DNA of 64,000 nucleotides from Extensimonas perlucida (GCF_007655255.1 NZ_VMYE01000001.1:186001-250000), one strand, 5' to 3'. Shown: positions 1 to 8,643, counted from the stretch's first letter. Notes: generated by a model not told the origin, from the sequence alone. Translations and numbers: made by a program.

Positions 1-1205
1 CGGTGCTGTATGTCGATCTCGACCAATTCAAGGTGATCAATGACACCTGCGGGCACCAGGCGGGCGATGCCATGCTGCGCAAGATCAGCGGCGAGCTTCA
101 GGCAAATCTGCGCGCCGATGACGTTCTGGCGCGGCTCGGTGGAGACGAATTCGGCATCTTGCTGCCTGGGTGCCCGCCCCTGATGGCGGCGCGATTGGCC
201 GATCAAATGCGGCTGGCGGTGCAGGCGTGCAAGCTGCAATGGGATGGACAGGAGTTCACCACCACCCTGAGCATTGGTCTGGTCGAACTCACACCCGAAC
301 TCGACAGCGTGCAAGAGGTGCTGCGTGTGGTGGACGTGGCCTGCTATCGCGCCAAGGAGCTGGGGCGCAACATGGTGTATCTGTACCAGCCCGACGACGC
401 GCAAGTGCTGCAGCGCGTGGGCCACATGCATTGGGTGCAGCGACTGCGCAAGGCGTTCGCGCAAGACCGGTTTTGTCTTTATGCGCAGGCCATCGCGCCC
501 TTGCATTCCGAGCGGCGGGGTTTGCATTTCGAGGTGCTGCTGCGTCTGCACGACGAGGATGGACAGCTGGTACCGCCGGGGAGCTTCATCCCCGCGGCAG
601 AAACTTACGGCCTGATGCCGGATATAGACCGCTGGGTGGTGCAGCATGTGTTTGCGCGCCTGGCGCAGCATGCAAGGCAGGCGAAGATGCAGCCGGTGCA
701 CACTTGTTCGATCAATCTTTCAGGTGCCAGCCTCGGGGGTGAGGACTTGCTGGATTTTCTGCTCGATCAGTTCAGCCATTTTGGCGTGGACCCGCGCCAG
801 TTGTGTTTCGAGATCACCGAAACCAGCGCCATCGCCCACTTGCCCACGGCCGTGCGCCTCATCAAGCGGCTGCGGCAGCTGGGTTGCCGGTTCTCGCTCG
901 ACGATTTTGGCTCGGGCATGTCCTCGTTCGGCTACCTCAAACAGCTGGAGGTGGACTTTCTCAAGATCGATGGCAGCTTCGTGCGTGACATGCTCGAGGA
1001 CCGGGCGAGTGCAGCCATGGTGGACGCCATCCATCGCATAGGCCATGTGCTGGGCCAGCGCACCATCGCCGAATTCGTCGAGACGCCGGGCCATGTGCAG
1101 GCGCTGCGCGCGCTGGGCGTGGACTACGCGCAAGGCTACGCGGTGGCCAAGCCGCGGCCGATCGAGGAAGTGCTCGCGGAGCAGGAAGCCGCCGTGCCTG
1201 CTTAA
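1..1205 (+). CDS. GGDEF-EAL domain cyclic-di-GMP protein, 5' end outside window
   Basis: The frame is open from the first bases and begins inside a GGDEF domain, so the start and any sensory domain lie upstream of the window. The diguanylate cyclase signature GGDEF is intact, and RADD five residues before it matches the RxxD inhibitory site. The C-terminal half is an EAL phosphodiesterase domain with EVL in the signature position, FEITET, DDFGSG, the KID lysine and the late glutamate in AEFVE. All residues normally needed for both synthesis and hydrolysis of c-di-GMP appear present, so either activity is possible. The stop codon shares a TTAA with the stop of the convergent prmC. Confidence 0.9.
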   Translation, partial: VLYVDLDQFKVINDTCGHQAGDAMLRKISGELQANLRADDVLARLGGDEFGILLPGCPPLMAARLADQMRLAVQACKLQWDGQEFTTTLSIGLVELTPELDSVQEVLRVVDVACYRAKELGRNMVYLYQPDDAQVLQRVGHMHWVQRLRKAFAQDRFCLYAQAIAPLHSERRGLHFEVLLRLHDEDGQLVPPGSFIPAAETYGLMPDIDRWVVQHVFARLAQHARQAKMQPVHTCSINLSGASLGGEDLLDFLLDQFSHFGVDPRQLCFEITETSAIAHLPTAVRLIKRLRQLGCRFSLDDFGSGMSSFGYLKQLEVDFLKIDGSFVRDMLEDRASAAMVDAIHRIGHVLGQRTIAEFVETPGHVQALRALGVDYAQGYAVAKPRPIEEVLAEQEAAVPA

Positions 1206-2140
1206 GCGCAGGGAGGCCCTGCCTGCGAGCCCTGGGCGCGCGCCGCTTTCTGCGCGCCGCTGCAGCGCTCATGACTGCCGAGGTCGCGGCGTGATTGCAC
1301 CTGCACCAAACCCTGCGCATGCAGCAACTCGCGCACGGCGGCGGCCTGGTCCCAGCCGTGTTCGAGCAGCAGCCAGCCACCGGGCGCCAGGTGCCGTGGC
1401 GCGTCGGCGACGATGCGGCGCAGGTCATCCAGCCCTTGCGCGCCGCTGACCAGCGCCTGCGAGGGCTCGTGGCGCAGCGTGGGCAGGTGCGGGTCGTCTG
1501 CGGCGATGTAGGGCGGGTTGGCGACGATGAGGTCGAAGCTGCCGCGCACGCCTTCGAGCCAATCGCTTTGCATGAATTGCACGGGCAGCGCGAGGCGCCG
1601 CGCGTTGGCCTGGGCTACGGCGAGCGCGTCGGCGCTCGCATCGACGGCGAGCACCTGCGCGTCGGGGCGCTGGTGCTGCAGCGCGAGGGCGATCGCGCCG
1701 CTGCCCGTGCCCAAATCGAGCACGCGCGGCGCAGCGCGGCCCGCGAGCACTTCGAGCGCCCAGTCGACGAGCACCTCGGTGTCGGGGCGCGGGTCGAGCA
1801 CGCGCGCGTCTATGGCGAGCGGCAGGCCGTAAAACTCCTTCACGCCGGTGAGGTAGGCCACGGGTTCGCCCGCGGCGCGGCGCTGGCACAGTGCGGCGAA
1901 TTGCGCAAGGCAGGCCGCGGGCAGCGGGTCGCGGTCGTGCGCGAGCAGCCAGGCGCGGTCGGCACTGGAGCGGCCCAGCGCGTGCAGCAGCAGCACCTGC
2001 GCGTCCAGCCGCGTGAGCCCGCGCGCCTGCGCCCAGGCGAGCGCAGCGGCGGGCGTGGGCGGCGTGATTGCTTCTGAATAAATAGCTGCTTGCGCTTGAT
2101 GCGCCTTGGATTGCGGCCAATTTTGCTTGGATTCCTGCAT
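1202..2140 (-). CDS. prmC: Peptide chain release factor N5-glutamine methyltransferase PrmC (HemK)
   Basis: PrmC methylates the glutamine of the GGQ motif in release factors using S-adenosylmethionine. The protein shows the SAM-binding motif LDLGTGSG and the catalytic NPPY motif (ANPPYIAADD). It follows prfA by 16 bp, as in many betaproteobacteria. The ATG at 2140 is the first start after the prfA stop and gives 312 residues. About the first 22 residues precede the usual PrmC N-terminus and are partly encoded by a copy of the dispersed AGCTGCTTGCGCTT palindrome (about 2083-2108). No other ATG lies between that repeat and the conserved region, so translation probably runs through it. Confidence 0.93.
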   Translation of the reverse strand: MQESKQNWPQSKAHQAQAAIYSEAITPPTPAAALAWAQARGLTRLDAQVLLLHALGRSSADRAWLLAHDRDPLPAACLAQFAALCQRRAAGEPVAYLTGVKEFYGLPLAIDARVLDPRPDTEVLVDWALEVLAGRAAPRVLDLGTGSGAIALALQHQRPDAQVLAVDASADALAVAQANARRLALPVQFMQSDWLEGVRGSFDLIVANPPYIAADDPHLPTLRHEPSQALVSGAQGLDDLRRIVADAPRHLAPGGWLLLEHGWDQAAAVRELLHAQGLVQVQSRRDLGSHERCSGAQKAARAQGSQAGPPCA

Positions 2141-2156
2141 GACAGCACCGCGCGGC

Positions 2157-3254
2157 TCAGGCCGCGCCCACGGCTTCGAGTTCGGCCAGTTGCTCGGCCT
2201 CGCGCGCATGCGCGAGCGCTTGCAGCAGTTCGTCGAGGTCGCCTTCCATGACGCGGTCGAGCTTGTAGAGCGTGAGGTTGATGCGGTGGTCGGTCACGCG
2301 CCCCTGCGGGAAGTTGTAGGTGCGGATGCGGTCGCTGCGGTCGCCGCTGCCGATCAGGCCCTTGCGCGTGGCGGCGTCCTTGGCGGCGCGCTCGCTGCGC
2401 TCCTTTTCCTGGATGCGCGCCTGCAGCACTTGCAGGGCCTTGGCCTTGTTGCGGTGCTGGCTGCGGTCGTCCTGGCATTCGGCGACGATGCCCGTGGGCA
2501 GGTGCGTGATGCGCACGGCGGAGTCGGTCTTGTTGATGTGCTGGCCGCCGGCGCCGCTCGCGCGGAAGGTGTCTATGCGCAAGTCGGCCGGGTTGATCTG
2601 CACGGCCTGCGCCTCGTCGGGCTCGGGCAGCACGGCCACGGTGCAGGCGCTGGTGTGGATGCGCCCTTGCGTCTCGGTTTGGGGCACGCGCTGCACGCGG
2701 TGGCCGCCCGACTCGAAGCGCAGCGCGCCGTACACGTGATCGCCCTCGATGCGCAGCACGACTTCCTTGTAGCCGCCGAGCTCGCTTTCGTTGGCGCTCA
2801 TGACCTCGACCCGCCAGCCTTTGCTGGCCGCGTAGCGCGTGTACATGCGCGCCAGGTCGCCGGCGAACAGGGCAGACTCGTCGCCGCCGGTGCCCGCGCG
2901 GATTTCGACGAAGGCGTTGCGCGCGTCATCGGGGTCTTTGGGCAGCAGCAGGCGTTGCAGCTCGGCTTCGAGTTGCGCGATGTCGGCCTCGGCGGCGGCG
3001 ATTTCCTCTTGCGCCATCTCGGCCAGCTCGGCTTGCGCGGGGTCGGCGAGCAGCGCGCGCGCCTCGGCCAGGTCGGCCTCACGCTGGCGCAAGCGTGCGT
3101 AGCGGCCCGCGATCTGCGTGACTTCGGCATGCTCGCGCGAGAGCAGGCGGTACTGCGCCATGTCGGCCATGATGTCTTCGCGCGAGAGCAGAAAGTCGAG
3201 CTCGGCCAGGCGCTGGGCGTAGCGTTCGAGCTGGTGGCGGAGAAAGGGTTTCAT
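2157..3254 (-). CDS. prfA: Peptide chain release factor 1 (RF1)
   Basis: RF1 recognises UAA and UAG stop codons and triggers hydrolysis of peptidyl-tRNA. The 365-residue protein has the usual family length. The catalytic GGQ is present in [10 protein letters not shown] near residue 240, and the codon-recognition PxT-type motif is seen in [10 protein letters not shown]. The start ATG at 3254 gives the expected N-terminus [12 protein letters not shown]. The gene lies between hemA (126 bp upstream, with a dispersed palindrome in the gap) and its modifying enzyme prmC, an arrangement widely conserved in proteobacteria. Confidence 0.97.
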   Translation of the reverse strand: MKPFLRHQLERYAQRLAELDFLLSREDIMADMAQYRLLSREHAEVTQIAGRYARLRQREADLAEARALLADPAQAELAEMAQEEIAAAEADIAQLEAELQRLLLPKDPDDARNAFVEIRAGTGGDESALFAGDLARMYTRYAASKGWRVEVMSANESELGGYKEVVLRIEGDHVYGALRFESGGHRVQRVPQTETQGRIHTSACTVAVLPEPDEAQAVQINPADLRIDTFRASGAGGQHINKTDSAVRITHLPTGIVAECQDDRSQHRNKAKALQVLQARIQEKERSERAAKDAATRKGLIGSGDRSDRIRTYNFPQGRVTDHRINLTLYKLDRVMEGDLDELLQALAHAREAEQLAELEAVGAA

Positions 3255-3272
3255 GCAGGGAACATTCTTTTG

Positions 3273-3318
3273 CTATTTTTGTGATAGCTGCTTGCGCTTT
3301 CTACACAAGCGTTTTGTG
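3273..3318. repeat. Short dispersed palindromic repeat (AGCTGCTTGCGCTT family)
   Basis: The hemA-prfA gap contains GATAGCTGCTTGCGCTT followed by TACACAAGCG. The same core occurs in many other places in this window (about 6150, 7417, 16955, 20060, 43580, 56840 and 62870). It is short, intergenic in most cases and imperfectly self-complementary around the GCGCTT/AAGCG half-sites, like a REP-type element. Confidence 0.7.
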
Positions 3319-3380
3319 TCATTTTGGCTTGAAAACAGGGAAAGAGGGCGGGCGCGGGGCCGCCGCAGCGGGCAGGGCCG

Positions 3381-4679
3381 CTACAGGCTGTTCTTGCTTT
3401 GCGAGCGCAAGAACAGGCGCGCCACGGTCTGCGCCGTCTGCGCGCGCGTGGCGGCGTCGCCCGCGTGCAGCTCGGCGAGCGCGCCGTGCAGCATTTTTTG
3501 CGTGAGGCCGCGCGCCAGGCCCTCGAGCACGGCGTCCAGGTCTTCGCCCTTGGCCAGACGCTTTTTGGCGCGCGCAAGTTCGACGGCGCGCCACTCTTCG
3601 GCCTGGGTGTTGAGCTGCTGGATCAGCGGCACCACGCCGCGTGTGGGGTTGCGCTGCTCGAGCCAGCGCTGAAAGCTCTGCACGCCCGCATCGATGATGG
3701 CCTCGGCCTGTGCGACCGCGGCTTGGCGCTGCGCCTGGCCGGTCTGCACCACGCCAGCGAGGTCATCGACGGTGTAGAGGTACACGTCACCGAGCTGTTT
3801 GACCTCGGGCTCGATGTCGCGCGGCACGGCCAGATCGACCATGAACATGGGACGGTGGCGGCGTTTTTTGAGCGCGCGCTCGACCGCGCCCAGGCCGATG
3901 ATGGGCAGGCTGCTCGCGGTGCAGCTCACGATGGCGTCGAACTCGTGCAGGCGCTCGGGCAGGTCGGCCAGGCGCAGCGCCTCGCCGCCAAAGCGCGTGG
4001 CAAGCTGCTCGCCGCGCTCGAGCGTGCGATTCGCGATGGCGATGGCGCGCGGGTTTTTCGCGGCAAAGTGCGTCGCCGCGAGCGTGATCATCTCGCCCGC
4101 GCCGACGAACAGCACGCGGATTTTTTCCAGGTCTTCGAACAATTGCCCCGCCAGGCGCACCGCCGCCGCGGCCATGCTGATGCTGTGCGCGCCGATTTCG
4201 GTGGAACTGCGCACTTCCTTGGCGACGGCAAAGCTGCGCTGAAAGAGTTGGTTCAGCGTGCTGCCCAGCGCGCCCGCAGCCTCGGCGGCGCGCACGGCGT
4301 CCTTCATCTGGCCGAGGATCTGCGCCTCGCCCAGCACCATGGAGTCGAGCCCGCTTGCGACGCGAAAGGCGTGGCGCGCGGCCAAGGCGTCCTTGAAGGT
4401 GTAGATGTGCGCGCGCAGCAACTCGGGGCGCACGCCGCCGCTGTGCGCAAGCCAGTCCAGCGTGTGCTCGAGCGCGGGCTGCTCGCCCGCGCAGTAAATC
4501 TCGGTGCGGTTGCAGGTGGAGAGCAGCGCGGTTTCGACCTGCGGATGGGGCCCCTTGCCCGCGAGCGTCTGGCGCAGGCTTTGCAACGTGGGCGCGATCT
4601 GGTCGAGCGCAAAGGCAAAGCGGCCGCGCAGATCGAGCGGCGCAGTGGTGTGGTTGATGCCCAGGGCCCAGACTGCCAT
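3381..4679 (-). CDS. hemA: Glutamyl-tRNA reductase
   Basis: HemA reduces glutamyl-tRNA(Glu) to glutamate-1-semialdehyde with NADPH, the first committed step of C5 tetrapyrrole synthesis. The protein has 432 residues, close to the family norm. The N-terminus [14 protein letters not shown] is typical. The catalytic cysteine is Cys56 in [11 protein letters not shown], and [15 protein letters not shown] is the glutamate-recognition signature. The NADPH-binding region has the motif VLFVGAGEM. It heads a hemA-prfA-prmC group on the minus strand. Confidence 0.97.
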   Translation of the reverse strand: MAVWALGINHTTAPLDLRGRFAFALDQIAPTLQSLRQTLAGKGPHPQVETALLSTCNRTEIYCAGEQPALEHTLDWLAHSGGVRPELLRAHIYTFKDALAARHAFRVASGLDSMVLGEAQILGQMKDAVRAAEAAGALGSTLNQLFQRSFAVAKEVRSSTEIGAHSISMAAAAVRLAGQLFEDLEKIRVLFVGAGEMITLAATHFAAKNPRAIAIANRTLERGEQLATRFGGEALRLADLPERLHEFDAIVSCTASSLPIIGLGAVERALKKRRHRPMFMVDLAVPRDIEPEVKQLGDVYLYTVDDLAGVVQTGQAQRQAAVAQAEAIIDAGVQSFQRWLEQRNPTRGVVPLIQQLNTQAEEWRAVELARAKKRLAKGEDLDAVLEGLARGLTQKMLHGALAELHAGDAATRAQTAQTVARLFLRSQSKNSL

Positions 4680-4789
4680 GGAGGCGGATTATAAAATTTG
4701 CGCCCCCCTTGCCCGCACCCCGCCATGCCTTGCCTGCGCGCACGCAAGGCCCGCTATGTGCACAAGGCTTGATGTCGATCAATTTTCAA

Positions 4790-5025
4790 CCCAGATTGTT
4801 CATGAAGACGCGGGCTGATCGTTCCCGTCATTGCGAGGGCCGAAGGCCGGCGGCAATCCATGGGGCCTTCGCAACAGCGCCTGCGCACACCGCAATGGAC
4901 AGGACTGGATTGCCGCGCCCCTGCGGGGCTCGCAATGACGGGTTTCTTTGCAGCGGCCAAAATGACCGTCAGACGTCCGCCAACGCCCGCGTAGGTGCGA
5001 AGCACCGCCTAATGGACAATCTGGG
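4790..5025 (+). mobile_element. ~236-bp inverted-repeat element (MITE-like), copy 1
   Basis: The 350-bp gap upstream of hemA is mostly one repeat. It begins CCCAGATTGTTCAT and ends ATGGACAATCTGGG, giving matching terminal inverted repeats. Inside are two opposed copies of a REP-like unit, CGTCATTGCGAGGGCC near 4830 and its inverted form GGGCTCGCAATGACGG near 4927. A second copy in inverted orientation lies at 62080-62316, and a shortened one at 50177-50300. No transposase frame is present, so it would be non-autonomous. No clear target duplication flanks this copy. Confidence 0.8.
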
Positions 5026-5029
5026 CTCT

Positions 5030-5308
5030 ATGCCCCTGCTCGCCGCCCTCGACCATTTGCTGAACTTCCTTGCGCCCGCCGCGGGCGTGGCGCTGCTGCT
5101 CGTCGCGGGCACGCGGGTTTTGATGCGAAAAAGGCCACCAGCGCTCTCGTGGCGTGCTCAGGCAGCTATTTTTTTCGCAGTAGGCGCGGCCGTGCTCGTG
5201 GCCGGGCTGGTGCTGCTCGGGCGCGACGGCAAGATGCTCACCTACGGCGCACTGGTGCTGGCCTGCGCGAGCAGCCAGTGGCTGCTGCTGCGCGGCTGGC
5301 GCGGCTGA
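5030..5308 (+). CDS. Small hydrophobic membrane protein, function unknown
   Basis: This 92-residue frame starts MPLLAALDHLLNFLAPAAG and carries three hydrophobic stretches (about residues 8-30, 45-65 and 70-88), so it is probably an inner-membrane protein. I do not recognise a family with a known role. The ATG at 5030 lies just outside the repeat ending at 5025. An in-frame ATG at 5012 is inside the repeat's terminal sequence, and I judged it less likely. The Shine-Dalgarno region is therefore supplied by repeat sequence. The Nif3-family gene follows on the same strand. Confidence 0.65.
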   Translation: MPLLAALDHLLNFLAPAAGVALLLVAGTRVLMRKRPPALSWRAQAAIFFAVGAAVLVAGLVLLGRDGKMLTYGALVLACASSQWLLLRGWRG

Positions 5309-5350
5309 GCATTCCGGCGTCGGCCGCGGGCCAAAGCACACTGCGAGACA

Positions 5351-6139
5351 ATGCCCGCCATGGACACCCGCATACACGGCATCTCCCGCACGCAGCTGTT
5401 GCAAGCCTTCGACGGCCTGCTGCAGCCCGAGCGATTCAAGGACTACGGCCCGAACGGCTTGCAGGTCGAAGGCAAGGCGCAGATTTGCCGCATCGTGAGC
5501 GGTGTCACCGCGAGCCGGGCGCTGATCGAGGCCGCGATCGCCGCGCGCGCCGATGCGCTCTTCGTGCACCACGGCCTGTTCTGGCGCGGGCAGGACGGGC
5601 GCGTCACGGGCTGGATGAAGCAGCGCCTGCAATTGCTGCTCGCGCACGACATCAACCTGTTCGCCTACCACCTGCCGCTGGACGCGCACGCCGAGCTGGG
5701 CAACAACGTGCGCCTGGGGTGCGAGCTCGGCTGGAGGCCCCTGGCGCGCTTTGGCGAGCAAGACCTCGGCTGCGTCGCCGCCGTGCACTATGCCGATGCG
5801 CGGGCGCTGGCCGACCATGTCGCGCAGGTGCTGCGCCACCTCGTGACGCTGGTGCAGCCCGAGATTGGCGCAGCGGCAGCGCAGCCGATCACGCGCGTGG
5901 CCTGGTGCACGGGCGGCGCGCAGAGCTATTTCGAGGCCGCCGTCGCCGCCGGCGCGCAGGCTTTCGTGACGGGCGAAATCTCCGAGCCGCAGGCGCACCT
6001 GGCGCGCGAACTCGGCGTGGCCTACCTCGCCGCGGGCCACCACGCGACCGAGCGCTACGGCGCGCCGGCCGTGGCCGCGCATGTCGCCCGGCAGTGGGGG
6101 CTCGCGCACCGCTTCATCGATATCGACAATCCGGCCTGA
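5351..6139 (+). CDS. Nif3-like dinuclear metal-centre protein (YbgI/DUF34 family)
   Basis: The 262-residue protein belongs to the Nif3/YbgI family, whose members form hexamers with a dinuclear metal site. Metal ligands are seen in FVHHGLFW near residue 75, YHLPLDAH near residue 105 and AGHHATERYG near the C-terminus. The N-terminal DYGPNGLQVEG is a family signature. The biochemical role of the family is unsettled; a link to GTP cyclohydrolase or metal insertion has been proposed elsewhere. ATG codons at 5351 and 5360 are both possible starts. Confidence 0.9.
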   Translation: MPAMDTRIHGISRTQLLQAFDGLLQPERFKDYGPNGLQVEGKAQICRIVSGVTASRALIEAAIAARADALFVHHGLFWRGQDGRVTGWMKQRLQLLLAHDINLFAYHLPLDAHAELGNNVRLGCELGWRPLARFGEQDLGCVAAVHYADARALADHVAQVLRHLVTLVQPEIGAAAAQPITRVAWCTGGAQSYFEAAVAAGAQAFVTGEISEPQAHLARELGVAYLAAGHHATERYGAPAVAAHVARQWGLAHRFIDIDNPA

Positions 6140-6145
6140 CAGGTG

Positions 6146-6200
6146 CTTCATAAAGAGTAGCTGATTGCGCTTGCTGCATCTGCGCCAAGGCCATATTTCT
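6146..6200. repeat. Short dispersed palindromic repeat
   Basis: Between the Nif3-family gene and pdxA lies AGTAGCTGATTGCGCTTGCTGCATCTGCGCC, a diverged member of the AGCTGCTTGCGCTT family. It sits directly ahead of the pdxA ribosome-binding region. Confidence 0.6.
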
Positions 6201-6212
6201 TTCGAAACCACG

Positions 6213-7409
6213 ATGAAACCCATCGCCATCACCCAGGGCGACTCCGCAGGCATAGGCCCGGAAATCGTCGCCAAAGCCTTCCGCGACGCGCCCGAGGTGC
6301 TGCAGGGCTGCTTCGTCGTCGGCGATCTGGCCACCTTGCGCCGCGCCGCCCAGTGCCTCTTGCGCCCAGGGCAGCCCGAGTTGCCCGTGGCCCTGCTGCA
6401 AACACCGGGCGAGGCGCTGCAGATGCCGCCGCGCTGCCTGCCCGTGCTGCAGCTGCCGAGCTTGCCGGGGCCGCAGCCTTGGGGGCAGGTGAGCGCCGCG
6501 GCCGGGCGCGCGGCGGCCGATTGCGTGCTGTGGGCCGCGCGCGCCGCCTTGCGCGGCGAAGTCGCCGCCCTCGTGACCGCACCGCTGCACAAAGAGGCGC
6601 TGGCCGCCGCAGGCATCCCCTACCCGGGCCACACCGAGTTGCTGCAGGCCGAGGCCGCGGCGCACCTAGCAGCCTGTCGGACTTTGGGCGTCGATAGCGA
6701 GAATGGGCCCCAGCGAGGCCAGTTTTTGCCGGATTCGCCGCCCCATAGTGGTGCTATGGGGCAAGAAGACGGTAAAAAATGGACCGCTGCGGCGCATTCG
6801 CAGCCGACGATTCCAAAGTCCGACAGGCTGCTAGGCGTGGCGCCGCAGGAGCTGCCCGTGCGCATGATGCTCGCCAATGAGGAGCTGCGCACGGTGCTCG
6901 TGAGCATCCACGTGCCGCTGCGCGCGGCCATAGACGCGGTCACGGCCGCAAACGTGCTGCAGACCTTGCAGATCACGCATGCCGCCTTGCAGCGCAGCTT
7001 GGGGCGCCCGGCGCGCATCGCGGTGGCGGGGCTCAATCCGCATGCGGGCGAGGGGGGCCTGTTCGGGCGCGAGGAGATCGAGGCCATCGCGCCGGCGATC
7101 GCGCAGGCGCGCGCGCAGGGAATCGACGCGATGGGCCCGTTTGCGCCGGACACGGTGTTCATGCGCGCGCGCCATGCGCCGCCCGCGCATGTGGGCGAGT
7201 TCGACGTGGTCGTCGCCATGTACCACGACCAGGGCCTGATCCCCGTCAAATACTTGGGCGTGGAGCAGGGCGTCAACGTGACGTTGGGCCTGCCGCTCGT
7301 GCGCACCAGCCCCGACCATGGCACGGCCTTCGATATCGCCGGCCAAGGCGTGGCAAACGCCGCGAGCCTGATCGCGGCGGTGCGCATGGCGCGCCAGTTA
7401 TCAGGCTGA
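6213..7409 (+). CDS. pdxA: 4-hydroxythreonine-4-phosphate dehydrogenase PdxA with a 55-residue repeat-encoded insert
   Basis: PdxA oxidises 4-phosphohydroxy-L-threonine in the DXP-dependent pyridoxal phosphate pathway. The start MKPIAITQGDSAGIGPEI is typical. Family motifs seen are VTAPLHKEAL, the metal-binding GHTE, MYHDQGLIPVK and GLPLVRTSPDHGTAFDIAG. The protein is 398 residues, compared with roughly 330-345 for the family. The excess is a 55-residue stretch (about residues 153-207) encoded by the palindromic element at 6666-6834. Removing it restores a normal sequence, AAAHLGVAPQELPVRMMLA. The frame is intact across the insertion, so the gene is called as functional rather than pseudo, though activity is unproven. 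The start at 6213 is preferred because upstream frame sequence is repeat-derived. Confidence 0.93.
   Translation: MKPIAITQGDSAGIGPEIVAKAFRDAPEVLQGCFVVGDLATLRRAAQCLLRPGQPELPVALLQTPGEALQMPPRCLPVLQLPSLPGPQPWGQVSAAAGRAAADCVLWAARAALRGEVAALVTAPLHKEALAAAGIPYPGHTELLQAEAAAHLAACRTLGVDSENGPQRGQFLPDSPPHSGAMGQEDGKKWTAAAHSQPTIPKSDRLLGVAPQELPVRMMLANEELRTVLVSIHVPLRAAIDAVTAANVLQTLQITHAALQRSLGRPARIAVAGLNPHAGEGGLFGREEIEAIAPAIAQARAQGIDAMGPFAPDTVFMRARHAPPAHVGEFDVVVAMYHDQGLIPVKYLGVEQGVNVTLGLPLVRTSPDHGTAFDIAGQGVANAASLIAAVRMARQLSG
6666..6834 (+). mobile_element. In-frame palindromic insertion element, copy A (inside pdxA)
   Basis: The element is 169 bp counted from CTAG to CTAG. Its ends are perfect 22-bp inverted repeats (6666-6687 and 6813-6834; core AGCCTGTCGGACTTTGG). 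The two halves are complementary over most of their length and meet at CCCCATAG/CTATGGGG near 6743-6765, so the whole element could fold as one hairpin. Counting CTAG as a 4-bp target duplication gives a net insertion of 165 bp, or 55 codons. A second full copy is at 55617-55785 in tsaD and encodes almost the same peptide in the same frame. There is no transposase gene, so mobilisation would need help in trans. A YTAR-type 4-bp target would fit an IS5-group enzyme, which is inference. Confidence 0.9.
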
Positions 7410-7416
7410 AAATGGC

Positions 7417-7443
7417 GGTAGCGCTTTATGGACGAGCGCTACC
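7417..7443. repeat. Dispersed palindrome acting as a possible shared 3' hairpin
   Basis: GGTAGCGCT and AGCGCTACC are perfectly complementary around a 9-base loop. The hairpin lies between the convergent ends of pdxA and mscL. It belongs to the same short repeat family as the other AGC-GCTT palindromes. There is no strong T tract, so a terminator role is only possible. Confidence 0.6.
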
Positions 7444-7449
7444 AGCTAC

Positions 7450-7896
7450 TTATTTAGAAGCGCCACGCAGGCTGTCGCGGATCTCGCGCAGCAGCACGAC
7501 TTCCTCGGGCGTGGGCGGCGGCTCGGCAGACGCCGGGGCTGCAGCCGGGGTCTCGCGCTTGAAGCGGTTGATCTGCTTGACCATCATGAAAATGATGAAC
7601 GCGAGGATGATGAAATTCACCGCCACCGTGACGAAGTTGCCATACGCAAACACGGGCACGCCCGCCTTGCGCAGCGCATCGAGCGTGTGCGCCGTGCCCG
7701 CGGGCGCTTCGCCGAGCACGACGAACAGGTTGGAAAAGTCGAGCTTGCCAAACACCATCCCGACGACGGGCATGATCAGGTCGGCCACCACCGAATCGAC
7801 GATCTTGCCGAATGCTGCGCCGATGATCACCCCCACCGCGAGGTCGATCACGTTGCCCTTAACAGCAAACTCCTTGAATTCTTGCATCATGCCCAT
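7450..7896 (-). CDS. mscL: Large-conductance mechanosensitive channel
   Basis: MscL forms the pentameric inner-membrane channel that opens under high membrane tension during hypo-osmotic shock. The start at 7896 ([15 protein letters not shown]) is preceded by AAGGAG at a spacing of 5 bases, which decides against the longer upstream frame. The pore helix [20 protein letters not shown] is characteristic, and the second membrane helix is [17 protein letters not shown]. The C-terminal helix ends with LREIRDSL. At 148 residues it is close to the usual 130-145. It is transcribed divergently from petA. Confidence 0.96.
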   Translation of the reverse strand: MGMMQEFKEFAVKGNVIDLAVGVIIGAAFGKIVDSVVADLIMPVVGMVFGKLDFSNLFVVLGEAPAGTAHTLDALRKAGVPVFAYGNFVTVAVNFIILAFIIFMMVKQINRFKRETPAAAPASAEPPPTPEEVVLLREIRDSLRGASK

Positions 7897-8032
7897 GGGA
7901 ACTCCTTTTGCGATAGTGCCAAGCGGCGCCAGTATCACCGAAATCGTGCGTCCGGGGATGCGGACAAATACCCCCAGGCGCTCCGCTACAATTGCCGGCT
8001 GACCCCAACTAGCGATGTTCATCGAGGATCCC

Positions 8033-8632
8033 ATGAGTGACACTCCCATCGACTCCGAAAAACGGACGTGGCTGATCGCGACCAGCTGCGCCGGCGTGGT
8101 GGGCGGCGTGGCAACCGCCGTACCTTTTGTGAGCACCTTTCAGCCTTCGGAGCGCGCCAAGGCCGCCGGCGCCGCCGTCGAGGTGGACATCTCCACGCTC
8201 AAGCCGGGCGAAAAGATCACCGTGGAATGGCGCGGCAAGCCCGTGTGGATCGTGCGTCGCACGCCCGAGCAACTGGCGGCGCTGCCCAAGCTTGACCCCG
8301 AACTCGCAGACCCCAAGTCCGAGCGCAATCCAGACCAATTCACGCCGCCCTACGCGCGCAACGAGTGGCGCTCGATCAAGCCCGAGGTCTTCGTCGCCAT
8401 CGGCATTTGCACGCACCTGGGCTGCTCGCCTTCGGACAAGTTCACGCCGGGGCCGCAACCCTCGCTGCCCAATGATTGGCTCGGCGGCTGGCTCTGCCCC
8501 TGTCATGGCTCCACTTTCGACTTGGCCGGGCGCGTTTTCAAGAACAAGCCCGCGCCCGACAACCTCGAAATCCCGCCGCACATGTACCTCTCCGATACGC
8601 GCCTGCTGGTCGGTGAAGACAAGAAGGCCTGA
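8033..8632 (+). CDS. petA: Ubiquinol-cytochrome c reductase, Rieske iron-sulfur subunit
   Basis: This is the Rieske subunit of the cytochrome bc1 complex, which takes electrons from ubiquinol and passes them to cytochrome c1. The 199-residue protein has an N-terminal membrane anchor ([15 protein letters not shown]). The two cluster-binding boxes are CTHLGC and CPCHGS. ATG at 8033 was chosen over an upstream in-frame ATG because it gives the conserved short N-terminus [11 protein letters not shown]. It is the first gene of petABC, with 11 bp before petB. Confidence 0.97.
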   Translation: MSDTPIDSEKRTWLIATSCAGVVGGVATAVPFVSTFQPSERAKAAGAAVEVDISTLKPGEKITVEWRGKPVWIVRRTPEQLAALPKLDPELADPKSERNPDQFTPPYARNEWRSIKPEVFVAIGICTHLGCSPSDKFTPGPQPSLPNDWLGGWLCPCHGSTFDLAGRVFKNKPAPDNLEIPPHMYLSDTRLLVGEDKKA

Positions 8633-8643
8633 AGGAGCACCCC

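Noticed and set aside
6213-7409. pdxA as a pseudogene because of the insertion
   Set aside because: The frame is uninterrupted, all family motifs remain, and the net insertion is a multiple of three. Function is unproven but there is no sign of decay.
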